Assembly (NCBI RefSeq): GCF_041296385.1
Contig: NC_091017.1
Location: 51,954,214-52,018,213, forward strand
Direction: 5' to 3'
Source of the DNA: Aphelocoma coerulescens
Lineage: Eukaryota > Chordata > Aves > Passeriformes > Corvidae
Length of the DNA: 64,000 nucleotides
Below are positions 50,692 through 62,306 of this stretch, piece by piece. Positions within the stretch are counted from its first letter, which is position 1, and each line of letters opens with the position of its first letter. Made by a program: the position numbers and the translations under genes. Under the pieces are notes generated by a model. It was not told the origin of the DNA and searched no databases. It saw only the letters and a list, made by a program, of their open reading frames with translations.

Positions 50692-50910
50692 TCAGCAGAA
50701 TATTCCTTGAACATCAAGAAACAAGGTTTTTTACGTTTTTCTTGACCAAGCACTGGCACAGGTTGCCCAGAGATGTGGAGTCTCCATCCTTGGAGATACT
50801 CAAAAGTCATCTGTAAGGTCATGGATTGCTATCTCAAGGTGGTTCTGCTTGAGCAGGAGGGTTCCAGAGGCCCCTTTCAACCTCAGGTATTCTGTGGTTC
50901 TGGGATTCTG
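50692..50910 (+). mobile_element. CR1 LINE 3' tail, short and diverged
   Basis: The order of segments is that of a CR1 3' end. 'CTTGAACATCAAGAAACA' is followed by 'AAGCACTGGCACAGGTTGCC', then 'GAGTCTCCATCCTTGGAGAT', then 'CTGCTTGAGCAGGAGGGTT', then 'CCTTTCAACCTCAGG'. The terminal octamers are degraded (ATTCTGTG, GTTCTGGG, ATTCTG). This is a different subfamily from the copy at 15584-16120, because the tail uses 'TGAGCAGGAGGGTT' and ATTCTGTG-type octamers. It is severely 5'-truncated. It is in the same orientation as the remnant at 48481-49512, but the gap between them is not CR1. Confidence 0.9.
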
Positions 50911-53900
50911 CTCCACATTGGAGTTATTTTGTACCTGTTCATGTTTAGCAAGACTTCATTAACCCCCCCCCCCCCCCTGCATTTTAAGCGCATCTATCAT
51001 TCCCCTAAGAAGAAGTAACTAAAGGAATGAATTTTTTTTCTAGGAAGATATGAAGTCTCAAGATACTTCAGTCTGGTATATCATCTGTGCTTCTTCTGCC
51101 TAGATTTGATTTACTCAGGACTAATGGCAGGCCCTCTAACAAGAGGATTATTCATGTGGAAGTTCCTGCTGCTTTCTGTCTAGCAGAGATGGGCCAGGCA
51201 ATTCCTAGGGCTTGGTGTAATCTTTTTTCTACTAAATTCTTAATTAACTTAGCAAAGCATGCCCTGTATTTGATCTAGCTCAACCATCACTTGGATAGCT
51301 CACAAAGTTGGGTTTTCTGAATTGGAAAGGAATGCAAAGCACCCAGACAACATTGGCGCTGCACTGTGAGAAGGGAAGAGCTCCACTGCATCAGGAAAAC
51401 AATCCATCTGGTGCTTTTCATCTTGATCTGCAAACAATTAGCATCGTCAAATTGCCCGTGCCTGTTCCTTGGAACCTGTGATCCTCATACTCTTACCCCA
51501 ACTGTTTCAGTGCAATTTTCCCCTTCGAGTTTTATATATAAGTTTGAGTTACAAAGCAACTAGTAATGTCCTAGTGTAGAGGCATTTTATTGATGTGCTA
51601 AGAGAACTAGTTTCCTTCTCATCCCAGTACCAGGAGGCAACAAGGGATCTCTGTAGGAAAAAACAGGGTTCTGAGACCATCCTATGCACCGGAAGCCAAG
51701 TATCCTGTGGGAGCTCTGGCAGTGGTCTGTGCCTCTCAGGTCTAGGTCCTTTGCTCCTGGGCTGTCACTCTTGCTTCCTTCTTGTCCCTCTGCTCTGATG
51801 CATTCCCCCTGGCTTGAAAATGCCTCAGCACTGGGGCTTCTGCCACTTCAGTATGTTCATGACTTAGGGCAGATCCCTCTTTCCACACATGTACATGGCA
51901 CCGTGAGGTGTAAATCAGGATGAGCAATGCAGTCCCATTGCAGACTGAGGAAAATGTCTGCTTTTCCCAGACAGAAGAAAAAGTAAACAATGACAGGCTG
52001 ACAATATTTGCCATACAGCAGTCCTGTGTAGCCTGTGATTTGCAGTCCATGGCTGATTCATAACACACTGGAAGATGAAAGGAGACATGATAGGTACAAA
52101 ACACCCTACCTTGTGGTCATAGCAATGGGAACATAACTTTTCTCATTGGCAATCCCCGAGAGAAAGAGTGCAACTTATAACAAAAATAGATACAAGGATA
52201 GTGGCTTCTCTTCCCCCACAGTGGTAGATTACTCTTTGATTTCAAAATGGCTGGAAAACACTGCTTTCAAGCATTCTGACTGCTAGCAAGAATTGATCCT
52301 CTGGGAAATAGTCAATGTCAAGCATAAATAAGTTTTGAAAACACACTGGCTAAGGGCTGATTGTGACCAGTGAATATTGGTAAGTGAGACTAGCTGATTT
52401 ATGTTTTCAAATACTGTTTAATTAAAACAGACTTACTACTGCTATTGACTTTGTGCCTGTGGCAAAGCCCAAGGCAGGTGGCTGGCTGTTACAGAGGAGC
52501 AATTCCTGACTACTGTCAGAGGGGCTGCTTTCAGCAGTGCTTGTGGAAATTGCACTGCCTCTTGTGCTATCTAGTCAGCTTATTTTTGGATGAGAGCGCA
52601 AATCTTCTGGCAGGTCTGTGGTTGCAGTTACAAGGCTGGGGATGATAGTGAGAGTTGGGGCTGGAAAGGGCTCTTTCCCCTGGGGGAACACTGGGGCTGC
52701 TCTGCAGCTGAAAAAATGCAAGGGTAAATCCAAGTCAGACAGTACTGAGAGGGATTCTGGTTTCCAGGGGTTTTTCTGACCAAACCCCAAAATATTTGTT
52801 TGTTGGGAAACAAACGAAGAGGTTTTTGAGTGTCACCTTTACAGAACAGTGGAGCAATTAAGGAATTGGTCCACTTGTCCTGTCACTACCTTGCCCAAGG
52901 CAGAGGCAGTCAGGAGGACCTCAGCGTCTCCTTTTGAAGTTGTTCCACTTTGGATAAACAATTAACATTTACTAGAAGAGGGACTGATGCTCAGGAAGTC
53001 TAACCTCTCAAAAGAAGACCTGCCAGGCTACTGATTCATGCACACACGTGTGTTCTCTCTCAATGAATAGTTAATGTTTTATTAAGGGTGGAACAGTTCC
53101 AAGGGGATGATTCAAATCTTCTCCCTGGATCCAACACTTGGCTTTCAGCTAATATGCTTTTTGTTCCATTAGAAATGTCATTGCTTTTACACAACTCCTT
53201 CTTCTTCTCCTCATCTAAATGCCCTTCTTTGTTTCAGTTGATTTTTGTTTCATTACTTGCTCAGACCCTGCCCTCTCCTTTGCTCCTTGACCCTGAGAGA
53301 AGGAGATCTGTGCCTCTATTATATTTGAGATTAGCTGAGTCTGCGGAAGGGCCAAAGGTAGGTTTTCCTCTGAACCAAGCTGGGGAGGGCTAAAGTTTTC
53401 CCGTCTCCACCTGCCTCCTGAGGCATTCGGAGCACATTGCCCCTTGCCTGCTCCACATGCCCTTGACGAGCCTGTAGGTGCTTGGCACTTCTCAGCAGCC
53501 TGTTCCAGAAATTAGCAGATGTGCAAGGGTGCATTCAGTCCTCATCAGACTCATTTTCACCACTACCCTACTTTCACCTCTCTCAGGGTGGTTTTGAAGG
53601 AGGAAACACAAACTACAAGTGGAAACCAGCATGTGCAAGCAGTGGGGTCATGCCACATTGCTTTGCAAATGGAGAAGCCCAGAGGGAAATCCTGAGCTGA
53701 GGACATACACATCACCTTTATTCTGTGGAAAATAGCCCCAGCCTGAACCTGAACCTAACCTGGATTCACATGAAAAACATCTGCTTTTTGGGACTGTGGT
53801 GTGTTACTTGGGCTGTGGTGTTTCAGCCTGGGTTTTTGTGTAGAGGTTGTAGATACATTTCTCTGCCTGCACGGTGACATTAATATGCATGTTGTTGCAC

Positions 53901-56900
53901 AACATGCCCTGTTCTCTGGGGCTGGAGGTGGGTGGAGAAAGTGAAAGTAGAAGTGAAACAGCTGGAAGAGATGAGGTTGTTGTCTCTGCACTGGCTTTTG
54001 GCTGACAGGTTGGATCAGTCACAACCCAGAGGAGAATTAATGGCCACTTGGTGGCTGATAGTAAGATCAGTGGCTAAGTGGCACTTACAGGACTGGTAAC
54101 TAATTGAACTGCAGATGTAGCCATGAACATTATTCATTGACCTTCTGCTTTTCTTGGTTCCTTCTGTCTTTTGGCCAACAGGTCTCTTCTAGCCACTCTC
54201 TCCATCCCTGAAGATGTCTCTTGTCTGCTTTACCTCCAAGTGGTGATAGGAGAGCTGCGTGAAACCATTGAAAGAACTCCCATGGTAACTGGCTCCTTGG
54301 CTAACCAAGCCACATCTGTTGCAAACCACAGCAACTGCATTGATATCCCAGAGCCATTAAACTGTTCCATATGGGAAGTTTTGCCATGTACATACCCTTG
54401 TCCACAACAAAGCCTAGTAAAGGAGTTGTGATGTTAGGAATAAACAAAACAAATCAATACAACAGTTAACATATTGGGAGAACATGTCTGCAGTCTGCTG
54501 GTTGTAAATTATAAATTCCAACTGCCCACTGTGAAGTTGTGGGAGAGGAATGTGAGTGACACCAGCACCTACACTCAAATCTCAGATCAGTTGCACCACC
54601 TGCTTTGAGTCAATTTGGTAGAAAGGGTTTTCATGATATCTACTATTCTTCATGTGAAGCAAGTTGATTTTGTGGTTCAAAATGTGTATGGCTTTGCAAA
54701 TTGACCTCAACTCTAGATTTCTGGTGTTTCTAAGAGGACAGCTATTGTGTCCTTAACATGTTTTCTCAGTTTTGTTGTTGTGTCCTCCCCCAGCATGAAC
54801 TCCACTTCCTGGCTCTCTGAATAAACTTCCTCTTACAATTTAACACCTTATTATGGTCTCCACTATTGGTTATGGATTTTTCTTATCCTAAATAGCATTT
54901 GAGGTAACTTGGGCTATGCAGAATGAATTCAGGTTATACTATCCAAGCCAGCTTAGGCTAAGTTTTGCCATGGTAGGGAGAGAAAATTAATGATGTAATT
55001 ACACTGAGATTTAGTGACAGGTTAAAGGCCAGGATCTCAGAGGAAATGCAGTAAGAAGGAAAAGTCATTCTGCTTTTGAAAACCATAGCCAATGTTCCCT
55101 CCAAAACTTGCCAGCTGTCATTTGCCTTCTGTTTTGCCAATGCTTTTATTAGTTACTTTGTAAAGGTGCCAAAGAGACCAAAGAATGTGGGAGCTTTTTT
55201 TCCAAGTGTAGATTAAGTCTCTCCTAGGTGTGGTGGTTGTTCAGAGATTATGCTGTAAGAAAAGACAAGCTGTGCCACCTTGGGATAGGGAAATTGCAGC
55301 ATAGTAGCCCCAAGCCAGAGAAAGAGATATGAGCTGCTTCACCCTCGTTGGAGAGGTGATGCTCACTCTGAAATGCATGGACAGAGTCACCAAACTGAAA
55401 CAAGCTCTGATGATTTTCTCATGTAAACCCCTGCTGTACTGCCTTGCTGGCCTTCATTTGGTCTGTGCAAAACACAGCCCACCTGCAGGTTTTGCACATC
55501 TGGTCCCTACTGCTGCTTGGCTGACTTGGGAGTGTGTTGGGAGCAGAGACACACAGGCCGTGTCCCACTGCGAGCCTCACAGCATGCCTGTGTGTGTAGT
55601 GCAGCTGGCAGTTTGGATATGGAGTTGAAATGCAGGTCTCTTTCGAGTGGTGGGGTTGGGCTGGGGATCCTGCAACTTCCAACTGATTTAACTCATGAAG
55701 CATCTCTGCCTCTGCCAGAAGTCTGCTGCCTTTTTTGTGTCTTTACAGAAGTCTTGTCCTCTCTTTCCCTAATAATACCATCTCCTTGTGGATCCTAACA
55801 GATCCAGGCAAACTGAAATGATTATGCTACCAGCAGGGTATCAAATCTCCATTTTTCATTAGAGACTTAGAATATGGGTTTTAAAAAAAAACCCCAAACA
55901 ACAACATCCAATGAGGAAAACATTCTGGGAAGCTGGTGTTCTTCATGCATAGGTCAAAGTCAACCCTTCCCTTTCAATAGTTGAAATGCAATTAGTAAGA
56001 TACAGCTGTGACTCATTTGGACTCTCCCCTGAAGATCTGTGTCCCAGGGGCTCGGAAAGGAGGCTGCTCTACACCAGCTTGCAGGAGTATAGGGGACGCA
56101 TAATTAGCAGCTGCTTTCAGGATACTTCCTAGTCTTTTCAAGTAGCAGATATTTTAAGATTTTTCTGCAGAAAGTAGAAAGAAATATTCATCATTTTATT
56201 TCTACTCTTAAGTGCTCTTTTCTAATTTTCTGGATCTGGGCAGGTGTTTGCATTTTCTTTCCTGTTGTAACTGTCACACTTTAACTCCTATTTTATCTTT
56301 GTGAAAGGCTATATTTTTATGATTTTGTGGAACACGTTCCACAAGTACTTTCATTTTCCTTCTGGACGTGTAGTAACTTGGTTTTAAAAGGTTATCTTCA
56401 GTACGTCAAGGTATTCTGAAGAGGATTTTCCCCATTTTTCATGACAGCAGTGAACAGGTAAATCAAAACACTGGGTTTGAAGCACATCAGACATCTCTTA
56501 GGGGAAAACACTGTCACTTTATAGGCTTTCTTCTCTGAAGAATAGCAACAACACAGATGTTTCATCAACTGTATTTTCCCTGTCAGATGAAGGAAATTCT
56601 GGTCACCACTGTGTTTCTTATTCTGCATGGGTGTACTTCTGCAGACAGCAAGGGTAGTTTGGAGGTCTGTCCATGCCCCACACTCACTGCAGCCCAGGCA
56701 GCTCTCGTATATACGAAGGACGCTGGCAGACACCACTGCCTGAGCACCTGTACTCCAGCTCACCAAAGCTGCAGAGCAGATGAGAGAGCACCGTGGCAAA
56801 TCCTGTCCTTCCTCTCTCTACCAGGTTAATGTAAAGCAACTTCCCACTCTTTTACAAAAGCTTTTTCGTCAGGAGCTTTCAGTTTTGTGTATTTTTTTCT

Positions 56901-57494
56901 CTCTGATACCTAATCTGGAACAATTTGGGGTGCCATGTATTTCACAGTCAGCAGTATTTCAGCAATGGTTGCCCATGAACCTACATTTTCATGAATGCAA
57001 TTTGCTAAGATGGAGATAGTTCTCAATCTCAACATGCAGAGAGCAGTGGAGAGCAGAGCCTCTGGCCCTGGTTCAACCAAGACACAGCTGAAGTTCCACC
57101 AGCGGGAAGAGAGAAAGGATGACAGGGTTACTGCTGAACCTCTGCTGTGGGAAGGTGTCTTTTCTACTGAAGTAACGCTGGCCAGCAATCCTGTTTGAGC
57201 AGCTCCAGGACCAAGACCAGAGTGTGAGACCTCTTCCATCCCTGCAGCCATGCTGACTGCAATGTAGGCTGGAAAAGACCTAAAGAGAATCTTCTCTTAT
57301 TAAAAACTGGTTGTTACATACATCACACTAGAACGGATCTTCCTATGATCTGAGAGAGAAGGGTAAAAAAACGACACCAGGAAGTTGGTCATAGAAACTG
57401 CTATCCAGAAAAGAGTGTCTGCTAAGATATTATTCTGCCTGGTAAATGAGCCAAAACCCAGCCACTTACTGTCAATATTTTGGATGAGAAACCT
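50911..57494. other. Gene-free unique sequence
   Basis: No gene or transposon is recognised. Noted are a C15 run (50963-50977) and a plus-strand donor-like GCCAAAG|GTAGGT at about 53357. There is also a 12-bp palindrome, TCGTATATACGA, at 56705-56716. A frame at 56587-56829 starts with a signal-peptide-like MKEILVTTVFLILHG and is Cys-rich, but nothing supports expression. Confidence 0.5.
50963..50977. repeat. Poly(C) run, 15 bases
   Basis: Fifteen uninterrupted C follow TTAA, 52 bases after the CR1 tail. Pure C runs this long are uncommon. The exact length may be a sequencing-sensitive value. Confidence 0.9.
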
Positions 57495-57532
57495 GGGGGG
57501 ATAGGGGGGTGGGGGGCGTGGAGGGGGGAGGG
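57495..57532 (+). other. Strong G-quadruplex motif
   Basis: Four runs of six G (57495-57500, 57504-57509, 57511-57516, 57523-57528) and a run of three (57530-57532) are separated by loops ATA, T, CGTGGA and A. This satisfies the usual G4 pattern with room to spare. It lies in otherwise AT-rich sequence with no gene recognised nearby. Confidence 0.85.
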
Positions 57533-60500
57533 CAGAGCAGGGTTGGAGGCACTGAGAGGGACTGTTTTGAACAGGATTTTGCCAATGCTAATGATAATCT
57601 GCCAGAAATATTTAATATCCACTCAACTTACCTTTTGTTGATATTGAACTAGCACTCTGTGAAGTGACTGAGAGTGGTGGAAGGAAGATGAAACAAACAG
57701 ATGAAAAAATAACACTGCACAGTGTAAAGCAAAGAGATTGTGTGTACCCTTTTAAAATGAAAACAAAACCCCCTTTCCATTAAAAAAAGAGCAAGAGTAA
57801 TTTTTTGTGTGTGTTTTAACATGAGAGCCACAATAGTTTGTAAAATGATGTTTCAATTAGCTATGATTTATTTTCTGCTGTTACGCACTTTCCTTTTCCA
57901 CAATTGTTGTGCTGTGACCTACAATTGCATTCTAATATTTTGGCATGACTTTTGAGTATACAACAACAGACACTGTGAGGCCATGCAGCATATTCTGGTT
58001 GATCTCTGAGATCCTTTCTGAACGAGTGATTTTAGCCTTGAGAAACTTATTTGTGAGATAAAGTTAAAGAGAGCAATTCTCGTTCATAAGACCTCTCTTG
58101 CCTTTTAAGGAAGACCTTTATAGTCAGTTATCCCCTTGTTTCCTGTCAATTTTTTTTCATAGAGAAGCTGAACTGGGGTGCTGCCCACAACCCTCTCCTC
58201 TGAACTCTCATAAATGAGCAGGAACAGTCAGTGCAGTTCCAGCTGGCCAGTAAATGAAGTGTGACAAAAAGCTTTACCTCTCTATTTTAAAACAGAACAA
58301 AGCTTTAAACTGCTGTACATAGAGAGATTACAGACCTTGAAACAAATTAAAATAGCATATATCCTGTGTAGCAGATGACAAGAGATGAATATTTCAGTCC
58401 TTCACAATTTTTACTCAATTTTCCTCAAGTGTTTTATACAGCTCTGTGAGACACCTAAATTGCTACAGGATACCCTCTCAGCAAAGATTTCCAAGAATAT
58501 TGCCAATTTTCAATACAGAGAAAGAGAATACTTCAGCAAAAACAACATCTTTAAAACACAGCCCCTCTTTCCACTTAAAAGTCTGACTGTACTCCAGTAA
58601 AGGAATGAAGTTAGGGTACAGTCAGACAACTTTGAAATTATATAGTTTTGGGCATGATTAATGCTGCAGACTCCTGTCAGGTATCAGTTAGCATCAACTG
58701 AAAATACTTATTGGTTCAAATTGCCTGGAGAGGCTCTAATTCAGTAAGTGAGAAGGCAGAGCTCAGCAAGAGGAATGGGAAGCAGGATGTACTCAAAGTA
58801 CCTGGTTCCGAATACGTAAGTTTAGTAACTCCAGACTGATACTTCCAACCTCTGTTGACAAACCATTGGTAAGGCTTGTGATAACACCAGTGGCACAGGG
58901 AAACTCATCACTGTGTATGTCTAATAAGACGAAGGAAATGTGTAAATAAATCATATAGTAGTGACCTGAAAATAGAGGAGCATCTTTCAGTGGTGCTTTC
59001 TTTTGGGTTTTTTCTCTTATAAAAAGTTATTGAAATATTGTAGTGTTCAGCCTTAATTTTCTCAACAGATACAGTTAAGACATTCAAAAATACATAGAGA
59101 AAACTCCTCCTTCCCATGCAGGCACATGAAAGATGGTCAGATTTCTGCTGTTTTCATTTTAACAGCGATGTTGAACAGGTAGCTGCTAAATGAGCATAAG
59201 AGGATGTAAACCTGTTTTTTTGAAGTCCTCATATCCTCCTGGAGTAGAAAAAGGGACGTCTTTGGAATGGGTGGTGCAGAATTTTTCTGCTTTCATGGAG
59301 AATAAAGCCCTGCAAACATTTGACAAACAGATCTCTCACTTGATGATACAGAGGACATAGTTTTGGCAAAGAGCCAAGTCAAATCCTCTTGTGATCACTA
59401 TAAAGCTTTGAACAGACCCTGTATGAAAGTGGAACAAAATGGAGTTTATTCTTTCAAAAAACCAAACAGAAATCCCCTTTCAAAATCCAGCAGTGCCATT
59501 ATCTTTGCCTTATATATGTTTGTTCTCAGTCCCTGAGAAAAACTTTTCTAATGCCATCAGGAACTCAGCCTCCCTCTAAGGTGAGTGACTGCTTAGTCAT
59601 GGTGTACAGGAAGAACTTAAAGGACAGAGAGAGGGAGGTACCAGGCATGCCTGTGCAAAAAGAAATTGTAACCTGGAGTCTGCTGCTATCAGTAAAAACC
59701 TGTAATTCAAATTCCACTGTCCTTTTAGAGTTGTGTTGGCTGTGAAGCAAAGCTGCACATGTAACTTTCCATCTGTAATGAGGATGCTGCTATAGCATCC
59801 TTGGAGGATGAACATTGTGAGAAGTGACAGAAGCCTACAGCTTAAAATTATCAAATCCGCAAACCAAACCTGCAAAATACTTCACAAAACATAAAGCTAA
59901 GTAAAAGGCAACGTCTCAGCAGCTAGTAATTTCAGCATGAAGCCTGTTACTAGACACACTATTTCCCTAACCACCCTAAAAATCTGTTAACATCAGAAAT
60001 CATGAATCAGCATTATTTATCATAGTGCAGGTTCGTCAGTTCTTTTATTCTGGGTCATAAGCAATTTTTCTTACTAATATATTTTTTTTAATATTAGGGA
60101 TACAAATATCTTATTTGCTTGTTGTTTCTTTACTGCCTTCTTCAACATGTGTTTCTTTTGTATTGCTTACAATTCTGGTTTTACAGGAGATTATGTTCTC
60201 CCTTCTCCTCCTTCTAGGTGTGTACTTGCTTGAGCTGCTGCTGTGTGACAGCATAGCTTTTCTATCTACAATGCTGAAGCTCATACTGTCTTTGCTATAA
60301 AACCAGTCCCCCAGTATTCAGATCAAGTGTGCCATTTCCTCCTCTCAGGCTGTGATATGAATGTGTTCTTTTATATGCTACAACTGGAAACATTTGGGAG
60401 TTTCAACAGGATCAACTTTTATGAAGTTACATGTCCCTTGCAGGTGACACTGCTGTTGCACAGGGAACTTACTCTTTCCATTTCCCCTCATATCTTTAAA

Positions 60501-62060
60501 CCCCTGTGTGAAGGCCAGGCAAGGCTGTTGCCTGGCATAAGCTTGAGCATTAAGAAAGATGCCTGATTAATGCATGTGCACATGCAGCACTCCACAGAGA
60601 TGTGCCTGTTAACGTTGCTGCCGCTGTCAGTAATGTGCGTTCTGGAAGACAGGATGCTTAGCCATGCTAAGAAGTGGAGCACAGGCCATGCCTGGGGACA
60701 TTCCTGTGGTGTTCAGCCCTAAGACAGATGTAAAAATGGAGTCTGCCTTGTTTTCTGTCCTGACAGTTTTTATATGGGAACTGAGCAAAGTATCATTAGA
60801 GAGTGAACTATTTTTAGTGAGTGGATGCTTTGCTTGCTAATCCCTAATTTTGGCAACTGAGAAGCCGTACATGCTTGCTCCTATCATAGGTAGCACCCAG
60901 AAAATGCAAGCAGTTGTATCACTACCTAGACTACATGAGGATGCTGTAAGAGAGTAGATATAACCTCTTTGGTGTGACTCTTGAAATCTCATGCAAATGC
61001 CTGAATTTAGGCATCTAGTGTTAGAAGAGAGATCCCAGAATACCTGAGATATCCACATAGAGCTGGTAGCAATGTCACAGGAACTACAGAAGGTCCATGT
61101 GATGATGGAGGACAGGCATCTTCAGCATTTGAGTGTCTAAAAGGGCATGAGAAGCCCGACAGTTGAGTTGCAATCCTAAGTCAGGAGGTGTCAATAAAAA
61201 CATGGTTCAATCCTTAACAAGTTGTTTTCTCTAGATAATCAGTGTCTGTCAATGGGAACACAATTCAGCATGAAACAGGCATAATTTCAATATTTTTGGT
61301 TGTGTTTCAGCCTTTTGTTGTGGAAAGAAACACCTCTGTTAGGGGTTATGAAAGCTGTCAGCTACAAGGTGATATTTGAGCTCAGTTAGCAGGCCATGCA
61401 CACTGCCTTAATGCCTCAGAAACAATGCAAATGTTTCAAACCAAGGCTTCTTGCAACACATTTTTGAAATAATAATAGTAATAATAAGAATAATTGGATT
61501 TGTCTTGCTGTGTTGCAGAGATGCTCTGTTGCAGAGATACTGTGTTCCCAGCTAGTTTAAAGGCTGTGTGGTTTGCCTTGTCCCTTCAGGAATAGCTGCT
61601 TGGTTTCTGCTGAGGAAGATGAATGGTCCTCACTCTCCCTTGGTCAGGTCAAGAGCTGAGCAAATGCACAGAGCTGATAGCCTCGGGCAGTTCATCACCT
61701 ATGGATCAACACCACTGCTTGCAGCCTCTCCTGTTTTCTGTTTCTCATCCCCTTCCCCCTCCCTGCCTCCATAAATATGACAACCGGTGCTGCATTATAC
61801 AAACTCTTCTTCCACAGTGGAAACATCTGCAGCTTGAATGCTCCTGCAGAAATGTCACTTGGGGAAATCGCTCTTCATTTTATGAGAAACTTCTCTTTCA
61901 AGCCCTCAGAGGGGCCCGGGAGGGAGGGGACACTGGGTTTGACACTAGTTCTGTGTTGTTTTTCAGGGATTTTGAGGAAGAATGTTGTGTCTGATTTTGT
62001 GGATTGTCAAAATGAAGCCAGATGGCAGTGGATTAAGTGTAATGCTGTTTTGTTGTTCTT
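57533..62060. other. Gene-free unique sequence
   Basis: No gene is recognised. A consensus-like donor GAATAC|GTAAGT occurs at about 58817 without a supported exon. A frame at 60115-60300 is Leu-rich only because the DNA is T-rich. An interrupted (AAT)n tract lies at 61467-61494. Confidence 0.5.
61467..61494. repeat. Interrupted (AAT)n microsatellite
   Basis: About nine AAT-like units with G substitutions are directly visible, between AAAT and AATT. Confidence 0.9.
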
Positions 62061-62306
62061 GGGTTCGCGACTGCGCTTCCCCTTGAGCGAGGGAGCCCTC
62101 CCCGCGCAGCAGCCCCAGCCCTGTGTGCCCCCAGCCATTGAGGGCCCCTTCCCATGGGCTCCCAAAAATGCTGCCCTGGAGGGGGGTAGAGTGGAAGCTT
62201 TCTTTTGGTGACGACTGCTAATTGGAAACTGTTTCCTTGACCTTTTTCATGCCTAGATTATTCACCAAGAGCCTGTTTGCTGCGCTTTCCAGACGACGAA
62301 ATACAG
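62061..62306 (+). promoter_or_regulatory. CpG-dense patch ending at a donor-like site; possible first exon
   Basis: This is the only patch of the window with closely spaced CpGs. It contains TTCGCGACTGCGC, GAGCGAG, CCCGCGCAG and a later GACGACGAAATACAG. The last is followed by GTATTT, a plausible 5' splice donor (GT at 62307-62308). A small CpG island with a downstream donor is the usual look of a 5' UTR first exon, and transcription would be plus strand. The ATGs inside give only very short frames. It is too short for a classical CpG island, and no TATA box or transcript evidence is seen, so an eroded GC-rich repeat is an alternative. Confidence 0.25.

Noticed and set aside
60115..60300. Hydrophobic 61-codon frame as a membrane protein
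   Set aside because: Leu/Val/Ser richness follows from T-rich DNA. No start context or conservation clue is present.
61777..62211. 144-codon plus-strand frame
   Set aside because: No family is recognised, and overlapping frames are open on the same strand. Length alone is within chance for the GC-rich end of this stretch.
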